DNA from: Aeromonas dhakensis
Lineage (GTDB): Bacteria; Pseudomonadota; Gammaproteobacteria; Enterobacterales; Aeromonadaceae
NCBI RefSeq assembly: GCF_000820305.1
Contig: NZ_CDBH01000044.1
Coordinates: 190,301-254,300, forward strand
Direction of reading: 5' to 3'
Length of the DNA stretch: 64,000 bases
Shown: positions 47,750 through 56,779 of the stretch, in pieces
How positions within the stretch are numbered: position 1 is the stretch's first letter
Layout: every line of letters starts with the position of its first letter
Translations under genes and position numbers: made by a program
Notes under the pieces: generated by a model
Told to the model about the DNA's origin: nothing
The model's database searches: none
Seen by the model: only the letters and a program-made list of their open reading frames with translations

Positions 47750-48409
47750 ATGACCGACGCAGTTCACACCCTCAAGGGCCGTTTTCGTGGCTTTTACCCC
47801 GTCGTCATCGATGTTGAAACCGCTGGGTTCAATGCCAGAACCGACGCTTTGCTGGAGATCGCTGCCCATACCCTCAAGATGGACGAGCAGGGCTGGCTCG
47901 TGCCCGATCAGATCTTCCATTTTCATGTCGAACCGTTCGAGGGCGCCAACCTGGAAAAGGCGGCGCTCGACTTCACCGGCATCGACCCCTTCAATCCCCT
48001 GCGTGGCGCCGTCAGCGAGAAAGAGGCGCTGACCGAGATCTTCAAGGGCATTCGCAAGGGGATGAAGGAGCAGGATTGCGGCCGCGCCATCATAGTGGCC
48101 CACAACGCTACCTTCGATCACGGCTTCGTGATGGCCGCCGCCGAGCGGGCCGGCCTCAAGCGCAATCCGTTCCATCCGTTTGCCACGTTCGATACTGCGG
48201 CACTCTCCGGCCTGGCCCTGGGTCAGACTGTGCTGGCCAAGGCGTGCCAGAGTGCCCGCATCCCGTTCGACAACAAAGAGGCACACTCCGCCCTCTATGA
48301 CACCGAACGCACCACAGAGCTGTTCTGCCACATCGTCAACCGCTGGAAGAGCCTGGGTGGCTGGCCACCCGCTCACCCGGACAACGAGAGTGACGATGCG
48401 GGCGAATAA
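47750..48409 (+). CDS. rnt: Ribonuclease T
   Basis: 219 residues, a DEDDh 3'-5' exoribonuclease. Active-site residues are D21 and E23 in [10 protein letters not shown]123 in NATFDHGF, and H179 and D184 in [10 protein letters not shown]. It trims tRNA and other stable RNA 3' ends. In E. coli it follows gloA directly. Here motY and a chemoreceptor gene are inserted on the other strand. Confidence 0.96.
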   Translation: MTDAVHTLKGRFRGFYPVVIDVETAGFNARTDALLEIAAHTLKMDEQGWLVPDQIFHFHVEPFEGANLEKAALDFTGIDPFNPLRGAVSEKEALTEIFKGIRKGMKEQDCGRAIIVAHNATFDHGFVMAAAERAGLKRNPFHPFATFDTAALSGLALGQTVLAKACQSARIPFDNKEAHSALYDTERTTELFCHIVNRWKSLGGWPPAHPDNESDDAGE

Positions 48410-48425
48410 ACCCCGCTCTCAAGCA

Positions 48426-48451
48426 GGCTGCCACGGCAGCCGCTTTTCTTT
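48426..48451 (+). terminator. Probable terminator of rnt
   Basis: GGCTGC-CACG-GCAGCC (48426-48441), then GCTTTTCTTT. Confidence 0.7.
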
Positions 48452-48481
48452 GCACGGTTTGCCTCTGCTGGTTTATTCCTG

Positions 48482-48498
48482 ATCTGGTTTGACCAGAA
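48482..48498. promoter_or_regulatory. FadR-like operator upstream of the antiporter-family gene
   Basis: ATCTGGTTTGACCAGAA differs at three of 17 positions from the E. coli fadB FadR operator as I recall it (ATCTGGTACGACCAGAT). GATAAT at 48501-48506 directly follows and could be a -10 box, so a bound protein would cover the promoter. No clear -35 box was found. Confidence 0.5.
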
Positions 48499-48679
48499 TA
48501 GATAATAAAGTGCCATCCAGCGCCTTTTTTCACGCCTCCGACCCCGTTGTCGGCAGCAGAGCGCCGTGAATGCTGCAGATAGGCCATCAGCCTGATTTTT
48601 TACTCGACATTTGTCACATTTTTCGCAAACTAACTGCCTTTCACACGACAGACAGCAACACAAACCATAAGGAAATCAA

Positions 48680-50002
48680 ATGAATCCTGTTGTTATCGCA
48701 GTGGCGCTGATGCTGGTGCTCAGCCTGCTGCGGATCAATGTGGTGGTCTCCCTCGCCATCGGCGCCATCGCGGGCGGCCTGATCGGGGGGCTCACCCTTG
48801 AGCAGACGCTCTCCACCTTTACCGGTGGCCTGGGTGGCGGCGCCGAGATCGCCCTCTCCTACGCCATGCTGGGTGCCTTCGCCGTCGCCATCTCCCGCTC
48901 CGGCATCACCGATCTGCTGGCCCGCAAGGTGATCAGCCAGCTCGGCAAGGATGCCAGCAGCACCCGCATTCTCTGGGTCAAGAGCCTGCTGCTCGCCTCC
49001 GTGCTCGCGGTCTCCGTCTCTTCCCAGAACCTGATCCCGGTCCATATCGCCTTCATTCCCATCCTGATCCCGCCGCTGCTGCACGTCATGGCCCAGATGC
49101 AGATCGACCGTCGTCAGGTGGCCTGCGTCATCACCTTCGGCCTGACCGCGACCTACATGCTGCTGCCGGTAGGCTTTGGCGGCATCTTCCTCAACAACAT
49201 CCTGGCCAAGAACCTGATCGACAACGGCGTGCCGGTCGAGCTCAGCCAACTGCCGATGGCGATGGCCATCCCGGTGCTGGGCATGTTCTGCGGCCTGCTC
49301 ATCGCCGTCTTCTTCAGCTACCGCAAACCGCGCCAGTACGATCTGGAGAAGATCCTGGCCGCCGAGCCGGAAACGGTCGAGCTCAACCTCAGTCACATCT
49401 GGGTGGCCCTGCTGGCCATCGCCGTGGCGCTGGGGCTGCAACTGATGACCAACAGCATAGTGCTGGGGGCCCTGGCGGGTTTCGTCATCTTCACCTGTGG
49501 CGGTGTCATCAAGTTTCGCGAGAGTCAGGATGCTTTCACCCAGGGCGTGCGCATGATGTCCCTCATCGGTTTCATCATGATCTCCGCCGCCGGCTTTGCC
49601 GCCGTGATGAAGGAGACCCACGGGGTCGACAGCCTGGTGCAGTCCGTAGCCGGCATGATGACCGGCCACAAGGGGCTGGCCGCCCTCCTGATGCTGCTGG
49701 TGGGCCTGCTCATCACCATGGGGATCGGCTCCTCCTTCTCCACCGTGCCCATCATCGCCACCATCTATGTGCCGCTGTGCATCCAGCTCGGCTTCTCGCC
49801 CATGGCCACCATCGCCCTGGTGGGGGCAGCCGGCGCGCTGGGGGACGCGGGCTCGCCCGCCTCGGATTCGACCCTGGGCCCCACCTCGGGCCTCAACGCC
49901 GACGGCCAGCACGACCATATCTGGGACAGCGTGGTGCCGACCTTCATCCACTACAACATCCCGCTCATCCTCTTCGGCTGGATTGCCGCCATGGTGCTCT
50001 AA
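48680..50002 (+). CDS. Na+/H+ antiporter-family membrane protein (NhaC superfamily)
   Basis: 440 residues, about 12 membrane helices. [27 protein letters not shown] is the N-terminal domain typical of the sodium/proton antiporter family, followed by [22 protein letters not shown] and the paired [16 protein letters not shown]...[19 protein letters not shown]. Transport of Na+/H+ is the family label, but some members carry organic acids. A FadR-like operator upstream hints at a link to lipid metabolism. SD AAGGAAA, monocistronic. Confidence 0.82.
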   Translation: MNPVVIAVALMLVLSLLRINVVVSLAIGAIAGGLIGGLTLEQTLSTFTGGLGGGAEIALSYAMLGAFAVAISRSGITDLLARKVISQLGKDASSTRILWVKSLLLASVLAVSVSSQNLIPVHIAFIPILIPPLLHVMAQMQIDRRQVACVITFGLTATYMLLPVGFGGIFLNNILAKNLIDNGVPVELSQLPMAMAIPVLGMFCGLLIAVFFSYRKPRQYDLEKILAAEPETVELNLSHIWVALLAIAVALGLQLMTNSIVLGALAGFVIFTCGGVIKFRESQDAFTQGVRMMSLIGFIMISAAGFAAVMKETHGVDSLVQSVAGMMTGHKGLAALLMLLVGLLITMGIGSSFSTVPIIATIYVPLCIQLGFSPMATIALVGAAGALGDAGSPASDSTLGPTSGLNADGQHDHIWDSVVPTFIHYNIPLILFGWIAAMVL

Positions 50003-50028
50003 GCCGGGCAGCAAGAGACAAGACAACA

Positions 50029-50056
50029 AAAAGGCGACCTACGGGTCGCCTTTTGT
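50029..50056 (+). terminator. Terminator of the antiporter-family gene
   Basis: AAAGGCGACC-TACG-GGTCGCCTTTT with a short T run. Confidence 0.85.
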
Positions 50057-50234
50057 TGCCTCGTGCCTGTATACGCCGGAATATACGAGCGGACAGGCGA
50101 GGTACTTTTCCTTCCTGGCTGCGCTGTCGGCCCTCTCTTGTTCTGTTCGCTCTCCCCTTCGCGCAGGTTCTGCTCGCAACGGCACAAGGCGGCTCCTGGG
50201 CTGGCAACCTTAGTTACCATCCTGCACCTTGCAG

Positions 50235-50266
50235 CCGATGCCGATGCCGATGCCGATGCCGATGCC
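50235..50266. repeat. CCGATG hexanucleotide tandem repeat
   Basis: Five perfect copies of CCGATG (50235-50264) plus CC. Such short repeats can change copy number by slippage. Confidence 0.95.
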
Positions 50267-50342
50267 GGGCAGCCTGTCGGCGATATCAACGGCACTCAAT
50301 GGGTGAGCCCCACCAGCACAGCATTGGTAAACCTCAGGCAAC

Positions 50343-50371
50343 AAAAAGGCCGCTCGATGAGCGGCCTTTTT
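50343..50371 (-). terminator. Terminator of deaD
   Basis: AAAAAGGCCGCTC-GAT-GAGCGGCCTTTTT, 16 bases beyond the deaD stop, symmetric. Confidence 0.92.
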
Positions 50372-50387
50372 AGATAACCATCAGGGC

Positions 50388-52283
50388 TTAGCTGTCGCGG
50401 CGCTTGCCACCGAACTTGCGACCCTTGTCGAAACCGCCTTCACGACGATCCTTGTTGAAGGGACGGTCACCCTGCGGACGGCGATCCTTGTTGAAAGGAC
50501 GGTCGCCACGGAACGGACGATCACCGCGCGGCGGACGGCTGCTGGTGTTGCCACCGGCCGGCACCTCGGTGTAGCGGCTGATCTGCAGCGGACGCTGGCA
50601 GACACGGGCCTTCTTGATCACTTCCAGCACGTCAGGGCTGATGCCCTTGGGCAGATCCACGGTGGAGAAGTCGTCAGCGATGTCGATGTTGCCGATGAAA
50701 CGGCTCTCGATGTTCGCTTCGTTGGCGATGGCGCCCACGATCTGGCCCGGCTTGACGCCGTGATGGGCACCCACGTCTACGCGGTAACGCTCCATCTCCA
50801 CGTCCGGGTTGTCTTTGAGCGGACGCGGCTCCAGAGACGGCATGCGACGGGCCGGACGATCGCCACGGTCACCGAAGTCACGACCACCGCGGTCGTTGAA
50901 CTCACGACGCTCGAAACCACCGCGATCGTTGTTGTTGCTGAACAGCGGATCCGGGATGGAGTCATCCAGCAGCAGCGGCTGATCACCCTGTACCAGCTTG
51001 GCCAGAGCGGCAGCCAGCTCCAGCGGATCGGCTGAATCTTCTTCGATCAGCTCGTTCACCAGGTTCACGTAGATCTCGAGCTCTTCACCCATCATGGTTT
51101 CGCGGATGCGCTCCTTGAACTTGGCCAGACGGTGCTGGTTGATGTCCTCGGTGCTCGGCATCTTCATCGGCTCGATGGCCTGACGGGTAGCGTGCTCGAT
51201 GGCGCGCAGCATGCGGCGCTCGCGCGGTGCCACGAACAGGATGGCCTCGCCCTTGCGACCGGCACGGCCGGTACGGCCGATACGGTGAACGTAGGATTCG
51301 GTGTCGTACGGAATGTCGTAGTTCACTACGTGGGTGATGCGCTCAACGTCCAGACCACGAGCAACCACGTCGGTGGCAATCAGGATGTCCAGCTGGCCCT
51401 GACGCAGCTTGTCGACGGTACGCTCACGCAGCTTCTGCGGGATGTCGCCGTGCAGCGCTTCACAGGCGTGACCACGAGCAGCCAGCTTGCCGGCCAGCTC
51501 TTCGGCGGCGTTCTTGGTACGCACGAACACCAGCAGGGCTTCGTAGGGTTCCACTTCCAGCAGACGGGTCATGGCGTCCAGTTTGTGCAGACCGGTCACC
51601 TGCCAGTAGCGCTGGCGAATAGTGGTGGCGGTAGCAGTCTTGGAGGCGATCTTGATCTCTTTGGGCTGCTTCAGGTGCTTCTGGGCCACGCGACGGATCT
51701 GCTCCGGCATGGTGGCAGAGAACAGGGCAACCTGACGACCGGCCGGGCACTGATCCATGATCCAGTCCACGTCGTCGATGAAGCCCATGCGCAGCATTTC
51801 GTCCGCTTCGTCCAGCACCAGGGCTTTCAGACCGGAGAGGTCCAGGTTCTTGCGACGGATCAGGTCCATCACTCGGCCCGGAGTACCCACGACAACCTGA
51901 GCACCGCGACGCAGGGCGCGGGTCTGGGTTTCGTAGGAGGCGCCGCCGTAGATGGGCAGCACGTGGAAATCAGGCATGTGGTGGGCATAGCGTTGGCACG
52001 CTTCAGCCACCTGCAGGGCCAGTTCGCGGGTAGGCGCCAGCACCAGGATCTGGGTGTTGCGGTTACCAGCTTCCAGACGAGACAACAGAGGCAAGGCAAA
52101 AGCAGCGGTCTTCCCTGTACCGGTTTGCGCCTGCCCCAGCAGATCGTGGCCCGCCATCAGGTGGGGAATTGCTGCGGCCTGGATGGGGGACGGGCGCTCA
52201 TAGCCCACGTCCTGCAGCGCTTTCAGTACAGGCGCGGCCAGTCCAAGCTCACTAAAAAGGGGCAGTTGTTCGGTATCAGACAT
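50388..52283 (-). CDS. deaD: DEAD-box ATP-dependent RNA helicase DeaD (CsdA)
   Basis: 631 residues. Walker A AQTGTGKT is at 52-59 and the DEAD box at 157-160. SAT (SATMPEQIRR) and HRIGRTGRAGR complete the core. A dimerisation region and a DbpA-like RNA-binding domain (about 480-560) follow. The tail is Arg/Gly/Asp-rich with RPFRGDRPFNKDRR repeats. It unwinds RNA during ribosome assembly and cold shock. ATG 52283 has GGAAGA upstream and aligns with the family. The in-frame ATG at 52316 is less likely. Confidence 0.95.
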   Translation of the reverse strand: MSDTEQLPLFSELGLAAPVLKALQDVGYERPSPIQAAAIPHLMAGHDLLGQAQTGTGKTAAFALPLLSRLEAGNRNTQILVLAPTRELALQVAEACQRYAHHMPDFHVLPIYGGASYETQTRALRRGAQVVVGTPGRVMDLIRRKNLDLSGLKALVLDEADEMLRMGFIDDVDWIMDQCPAGRQVALFSATMPEQIRRVAQKHLKQPKEIKIASKTATATTIRQRYWQVTGLHKLDAMTRLLEVEPYEALLVFVRTKNAAEELAGKLAARGHACEALHGDIPQKLRERTVDKLRQGQLDILIATDVVARGLDVERITHVVNYDIPYDTESYVHRIGRTGRAGRKGEAILFVAPRERRMLRAIEHATRQAIEPMKMPSTEDINQHRLAKFKERIRETMMGEELEIYVNLVNELIEEDSADPLELAAALAKLVQGDQPLLLDDSIPDPLFSNNNDRGGFERREFNDRGGRDFGDRGDRPARRMPSLEPRPLKDNPDVEMERYRVDVGAHHGVKPGQIVGAIANEANIESRFIGNIDIADDFSTVDLPKGISPDVLEVIKKARVCQRPLQISRYTEVPAGGNTSSRPPRGDRPFRGDRPFNKDRRPQGDRPFNKDRREGGFDKGRKFGGKRRDS

Positions 52284-52339
52284 AGATTCTTCCAGATTAA
52301 GGCAGGCGGCTAACACCGCGGAATAGCAAAAAGGCGGCG

Positions 52340-52368
52340 ATTATAGCGCCACTTTGTTCTGCTGTCTT
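52340..52368 (-). promoter_or_regulatory. Promoter of deaD
   Basis: On the minus strand AAGACA (52368-52363) and a perfect TATAAT (52345-52340) are 17 bases apart. The predicted leader is about 50 bases, much shorter than the long cold-shock leader of E. coli deaD. Confidence 0.65.
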
Positions 52369-52463
52369 GAAAAATGTGATAGGCCTCTCAAGACGTTGGC
52401 AATTATAGAGGGATCTGACGACTATGGCTTGCTTATTTTTCACTCATGGTGCGTGATTGCGGA

Positions 52464-52925
52464 TCACGCTTCGCCAGAGTCCTTGTCCCGCTTGTGCTTG
52501 AGCACCGCCATGGTCAACCGGCTGGTGCACAATAAACGACCACGTTCATCGCGAATTTCTATCTGCCACACCTGAGTGGTCGCCCCCAGATGCAACGGCA
52601 CGCAGCGCCCCGTCACCACCCCTTCCCGCTTGGCCCTCAAGTGGTTGGCATTGACCTCCAGCCCCACGCAGTAACTGTCCGCCCCGACCGCCATGTTGGC
52701 CGCCAAGGAACCCAGCGTCTCCGCCAGCACCACGGAGGCGCCGCCGTGCAGCATGCCGAGCGGCTGATGGGTGCGGTGATCCACCGGCATGGTGGCCTCC
52801 AGCCAGTCAGGACCAAAGGCGGTGTAGACGATGTCGAGGTGGGCCATCAGGGTGTTGCGGGAGCTGGCGTTGAGCCCCTCAAGGCTCATGGGCTTGCGCC
52901 AGATAGGGGCGTTCTCTTGACTCAT
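52464..52925 (-). CDS. menI: Hotdog-fold thioesterase (MenI/YdiI type)
   Basis: 153 residues. HGGASVVLAETLGS contains H60 and the catalytic glutamate E69. GLEVNANHLRAKREG and PLHLGATTQVWQIEI follow as in E. coli MenI (YdiI), which hydrolyses 1,4-dihydroxy-2-naphthoyl-CoA in menaquinone synthesis and other acyl-CoAs. In E. coli ydiI and ydiJ adjoin. Here one extra gene sits between them, all on the minus strand. SD AAGGAG precedes the start. Confidence 0.87.
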   Translation of the reverse strand: MSQENAPIWRKPMSLEGLNASSRNTLMAHLDIVYTAFGPDWLEATMPVDHRTHQPLGMLHGGASVVLAETLGSLAANMAVGADSYCVGLEVNANHLRAKREGVVTGRCVPLHLGATTQVWQIEIRDERGRLLCTSRLTMAVLKHKRDKDSGEA

Positions 52926-53004
52926 GACAAGCTGACTCCTTCTGTGATCAATGGGTTATCGCTGCGCCGTAGCGGCAAACCAGCAGTGTCGGCGAAAAAG
53001 GCAT

Positions 53005-53037
53005 AAAAAAAAAGATGCCCCGCTTGAGGGGGCATCT
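53005..53037 (-). terminator. Terminator of the ydiJ-GNAT-like unit
   Basis: GATGCCCC (53014-53021) pairs with GGGGCATC (53028-53035). On the minus strand a run of nine or more Ts follows. Confidence 0.92.
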
Positions 53038-53065
53038 TCAGGGCTGGCCGGCTGGCCAGACTCTG

Positions 53066-53554
53066 TCACCAGGGGTAGGTCACCCCGGGCCATTCGGCCC
53101 AGGGGACGTCCCGCCCAGGCAGGCTCGGCGCGGGCCATTGCCACACCTTGCCAAGCCAGGCGCGCAGTTCGGCCTCCAGTTCGACATCGGTGAGCGGCGC
53201 CTCGGCCACCTTCCAGAAGAAGAGCTCCACCGCCACCTCCGGCAGCACCGAGGGGTAGAGGTAAACCCCGCCCCAGAACTCGGGTTCCCGCGCCGGGCTC
53301 CAGAGGCCATAGGCAAAGGAGCGCTTGGCCAGGAATTCGGAGCGCTGCCACTCCAGATCGGCCTCGTGCTGGCTCAAGCTGAAATTGGCGGAAGGCCACA
53401 CATCATCCGGGCGAAACAGCTGATGGAGCTGCTCGCGCTCGCGCAGCATGGCGACGAACTCCACCACCGCCTGGGCCGGGCTGACCGGCAGCAGCAGGAA
53501 GTGCGGGTGCCGATAGGCTTGCGGCACCCGAAACCGCTTGGGCAGGGTCAGCAT
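53066..53554 (-). CDS. Uncharacterised protein, possibly GNAT-like
   Basis: 162 residues. The start ATG overlaps the ydiJ stop as TGATG, so translation is coupled to YdiJ. The middle (PSANFSLSQHEADLEWQRSEFLAKRSFAYGLWSPAREPEFWGGVYLYPS) resembles the fold of GNAT acetyltransferases of the RimJ/RimL style, but the acetyl-CoA loop is not clear and catalysis should not be assumed. Rich in Trp and Pro. No signal or membrane segment. A role related to YdiJ is suggested only by the coupling. Confidence 0.7.
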   Translation of the reverse strand: MLTLPKRFRVPQAYRHPHFLLLPVSPAQAVVEFVAMLREREQLHQLFRPDDVWPSANFSLSQHEADLEWQRSEFLAKRSFAYGLWSPAREPEFWGGVYLYPSVLPEVAVELFFWKVAEAPLTDVELEAELRAWLGKVWQWPAPSLPGRDVPWAEWPGVTYPW

Positions 53555-56500
53555 CAGAGCAGTTCCAGCAGGGCCTGCAACGGGTGCTTGAGCTTCTCCC
53601 CTTCCATCCGCTTGACCTGGCTGCGGCACGAATAACCGGTGGCCAGGCAGCGCTCCTTGGGCAGGCGCGCGAGGGGCTCGGCCCAGCTCAGACCATAGAT
53701 GCCTTTGGAGTTCTCCACCTGTTTGGCGTCGTGGCCATAGGTACCGGCCATGCCGCAGCAGCCCACCGAGACCGGTTGCAGGGTGGCACCGAAGCGGCGG
53801 AACAGGGTGCTCCAGTCACCGTGGGTGGTGGGCTTGGCGGTCTTCTCGGTGCAGTGAGCGAACAGATACCAAGGTTCGCTGCCGGCCTCTTCCCGCACCG
53901 GCAGCGCCTCGGCCGGCAGGGAGAGCAACCACTCCTGGGGTAACATCACCTGGAAGTCGCCGCGAGCGGGGCCGAGCGCCTTCACGTATTCATCCCGATA
54001 GCAGAGCACCAGGGAGGGATCGACCCCCACCATGGGGATGCCAAGCGCCGCCACCTTGTTGAGGAACTGGGCGCTGCTGGCCGCGGTACGGGCAAAGGCG
54101 CGCAGGAAACCCTTCACGTGCTGGGGCTTGCCGTTGGGCTTGAACGGCAGCAGATAGGGCTGCAGGCCGAGCTTGCTGGCCAGTTTCACCAGGTCACGCA
54201 CCACGGGGGCGTCGTAGTAGCTGGTGAAGGGATCCTGCACGATGAGCACCACTTTTTGACGCTGCTCTGGGCTCATGGCCTCCAGGCCCGGCAGATCGAA
54301 ATAGCGGGCGCGATGGTCGCGCAGCTCCTCGGCCAGGGTCGGTACGCTCAAGAGCGGCACGTCCACCATGCCGATGCTCTTCTCGGTCGCCTTCTGGGCC
54401 CACTCTTTCTCGAGGAAGAAGTTGACCAGTTTCGGCGCCTTGGCCAGCAGGGGGGCGTAGCTCTCCACCGTGCCGACGAAGTAATCCTTGGGGCCGCGCA
54501 GATAACGGCTGTGGTAGAGCTGCATGAAGCGGGCTCGGAAGGTGGGCACATCCACCTTGATGGGGCACTGGCTGGTGCACGCCTTGCACGCCAGGCACCC
54601 CTCCATCGCCTCCATCACCTCGTGGGAGAAGTCATACTGGCCCCGGGCGCGGGCCACCGTATTGCGGAACTTGTCGACAATCTGCTTGAAGCGCAGACCG
54701 CCGCTTTGCAGCGCCACCTCTTCGGCAAGAGGGTCGAAACCCTGCTCCGCCAGCTGGCGCAGCCATTCGCGCATCAGGCCGGCCCGCCCCTTGGGGGAGT
54801 GGCGGCGATCGCGGCTGATCTTGACCGAGGGGCACATGGGGGAGTCGGTCTCGAAGGTGAAACAGAGACCGTTGCCGTTGCAATCGAGCGCCCGAGTATA
54901 GCTGGTGCGCACCGCCAGCGGGATCTGACGGTCAAACTTGCCGCGCTTGGGTCCATCCACCGAGACAAGCTCGGCACCGCTGCCGTAAGGCATGCAGATC
55001 TTGCCCGGGTTGATGCGATTGGCCGGGTCGAACGCCCCCTTGACCCGTTGCAGCTCCTCCCACAGCTCGCCGAAGAAGGCGGGGCTGTATTCGGAGCGAA
55101 AGCCCTTGCCGTGCTCCCCCCACATCAGGCCGCCATATTTGGCGGTGAGCGCCACCACCTGATCGGAGATGCGCCGCAGCAACACCTCCTGCTCGGGGTC
55201 GCACAGATCCAGCGCCGGGCGCACGTGCAGCACCCCGGCATCGACGTGGCCGAACATGCCGTAGTCGAGGCCATGGGCGTCCAGCAGGGCACGAAACTCC
55301 ATGATGAAATCGGCCAAGGATTCCGGCGGCACGGCAGTGTCTTCGGTGAAGGCCACCGGCTTCTTGCGCCCCTCGGCGTTGCCGAGCAGCCCTACCGACT
55401 TCTTGCGCATGCCGTAGATGGTCTCGATGCTCGGCAGGTGGTCGCACACCTGATAGCCGATGACCCCGGCTTCACCACGCGCCAGCAGGCCGTCGATGCG
55501 CCGGCACAGCTCGGCCACCTTGGCCTTGTGCGCATCCTCGTCGGTGTCGGCAAACTCGACGATGTTGAGCCCCTGCAGATCCTTGCCGGGTACGTCCTGG
55601 ATGAGATCCTTCACCGAGTGCCAGATGATGTCGGCGCGGGCCAGCCCCAGCACCCGGGAGTCCACCGTCTCCACCGACAGGGCGTGGGCCTCCACCATAA
55701 AGGGGGCGTTGCGCAGGGCCGAGGGGAAGCTGTCGTACTTGACGTTGACGAGCGTGCGGTAGCGCGGGATGGGGGTGATGTTGAGCCTGGCTTCGGTGAT
55801 AAAGCCCAAGGAGCCTTCCGAGCCGCACAGCACCCGGCTCACGTCCAGGGTGTCGCTCTCCGGGATATAAAGGTGCTTGAGATCGTATCCGGTCAGAAAG
55901 CGGTTGAGTTTGGGGAAGGTAGCCTCGATGTCGGCGCGCCGCTCGCGGCCTATGCGATAGAGGGTGCGATAGATCTCCCCTTCACGACTCTCCAGCGCCA
56001 GCTTGTCAGCCAGTCGCTCACCGGTCACCGGCTCGGTGGCCATGAGCTCGCCGTTTTCCAACACGGCCTTGAGACCCAGCACGTGATCCGAGGTCTTGCC
56101 GTACACCAGCGACCCCTGCCCGGAGGCGTCGGTGTTGACCATGCCCCCCAGGGTGGCGCGGTTGGAGGTGGAGAGATCCGGCGAGAAGAAGTAGCCATGA
56201 GGCTTCAAATAGGCGTTGAGCTGGTCCTTCACCACCCCGGCCTGGGCTCGCACCCAACCCTCTTCCAGATTAATTTCCATGATCTGGTTCATATGGCGCG
56301 AGAGATCGACGATAATGCCGCCGCCCAAGGATTGACCATTGGTGCCGGTACCGCCGCCGCGAGGGAAGAAACTCAAGGCTGCGTACTCGGGCCCCTGGGC
56401 CAGCTTGAGCATCACCGCAATATCGTCCGCGCTGCGCGGATAGAGAACCGCCTGAGGTACGACCTGATAGACGCTGTTATCCGTCGCCATCGCCAACCGG

Positions 56501-56610
56501 CTTGCATAAGACTTTTCGATATCACCACGAAATGCTGATCGCGCCAGCAACTCAAGAAACTGCAGGGTTGTAGGTGACAAACTGTCCTGGTAATCGAGTC
56601 TCGGGATCAT
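53554..56610 (-). CDS. ydiJ: FAD/Fe-S D-2-hydroxyacid dehydrogenase YdiJ
   Basis: 1018 residues, the same length as E. coli YdiJ. The N-terminal FAD-binding (VAO/GlcD type) domain has FPRGGGTGTNGQSLGGG and GGMVNTDASGQGSLVYGK. The middle FAD-linked oxidase C domain follows. The C-terminal third has a ferredoxin-type cluster (C672, C675, C678, C682 in CLACKACTSQCP) and a CCG-like GCCGMAG motif. Relatives oxidise D-2-hydroxyglutarate or D-lactate and pass electrons to the quinone pool. ATG 56610 has AAGGA upstream. It heads the unit ydiJ-GNAT-like. Confidence 0.9.
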   Translation of the reverse strand: MIPRLDYQDSLSPTTLQFLELLARSAFRGDIEKSYASRLAMATDNSVYQVVPQAVLYPRSADDIAVMLKLAQGPEYAALSFFPRGGGTGTNGQSLGGGIIVDLSRHMNQIMEINLEEGWVRAQAGVVKDQLNAYLKPHGYFFSPDLSTSNRATLGGMVNTDASGQGSLVYGKTSDHVLGLKAVLENGELMATEPVTGERLADKLALESREGEIYRTLYRIGRERRADIEATFPKLNRFLTGYDLKHLYIPESDTLDVSRVLCGSEGSLGFITEARLNITPIPRYRTLVNVKYDSFPSALRNAPFMVEAHALSVETVDSRVLGLARADIIWHSVKDLIQDVPGKDLQGLNIVEFADTDEDAHKAKVAELCRRIDGLLARGEAGVIGYQVCDHLPSIETIYGMRKKSVGLLGNAEGRKKPVAFTEDTAVPPESLADFIMEFRALLDAHGLDYGMFGHVDAGVLHVRPALDLCDPEQEVLLRRISDQVVALTAKYGGLMWGEHGKGFRSEYSPAFFGELWEELQRVKGAFDPANRINPGKICMPYGSGAELVSVDGPKRGKFDRQIPLAVRTSYTRALDCNGNGLCFTFETDSPMCPSVKISRDRRHSPKGRAGLMREWLRQLAEQGFDPLAEEVALQSGGLRFKQIVDKFRNTVARARGQYDFSHEVMEAMEGCLACKACTSQCPIKVDVPTFRARFMQLYHSRYLRGPKDYFVGTVESYAPLLAKAPKLVNFFLEKEWAQKATEKSIGMVDVPLLSVPTLAEELRDHRARYFDLPGLEAMSPEQRQKVVLIVQDPFTSYYDAPVVRDLVKLASKLGLQPYLLPFKPNGKPQHVKGFLRAFARTAASSAQFLNKVAALGIPMVGVDPSLVLCYRDEYVKALGPARGDFQVMLPQEWLLSLPAEALPVREEAGSEPWYLFAHCTEKTAKPTTHGDWSTLFRRFGATLQPVSVGCCGMAGTYGHDAKQVENSKGIYGLSWAEPLARLPKERCLATGYSCRSQVKRMEGEKLKHPLQALLELL

Positions 56611-56698
56611 GAATCCTTGTTCCCATCCTTTGCTTGATGCCGGCATTCCGGCGACAACGACCGTTCGGGCCAGCCTCTTCGCGGGCCCCCGAACCAGT

Positions 56699-56716
56699 CC
56701 GCTCACATGTGAGCGG
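56699..56716. promoter_or_regulatory. 18-bp perfect palindrome in the ydiJ/CDF divergent region
   Basis: CCGCTCACATGTGAGCGG. On the minus strand TATACT, a good -10 box for ydiJ, lies just upstream, so the palindrome would overlap the ydiJ transcription start as an operator does. No -35 box is clear. It could also be a hairpin in the ydiJ leader. Confidence 0.45.
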
Positions 56717-56779
56717 GCAGTATATCAGCTAGAAAACCGCTTGCGCGCGCAATCTTCACCATTTGAAAGGAGGACTTTT

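Larger units (their letters stand above)
50003..50387. other. Intergenic region with hexanucleotide repeat, no supported gene
   Basis: 385 bases between two convergent genes, each with its own terminator near the ends. The middle holds several weak open frames with poor composition and no SD. The strongest (50063-50377) would encode a run of Asp-Ala pairs only because of the CCGATG repeat. I treat the stretch as non-coding, perhaps a gene remnant. Confidence 0.55.

Noticed and set aside
50063..50377. A 104-codon frame with an Asp-Ala repeat
   Set aside because: The repeat is a product of the CCGATG array, the frame crosses the deaD terminator, and no SD is present.
54118..56538. A very long open frame (about 800 codons) antisense to ydiJ
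   Set aside because: It lies wholly opposite a well-recognised gene, is His/Gly/Leu-rich as expected from GC-rich antisense sequence, and matches no family I know. The same applies to long antisense frames over opp, the MscS-type gene, adhE and yfcC.
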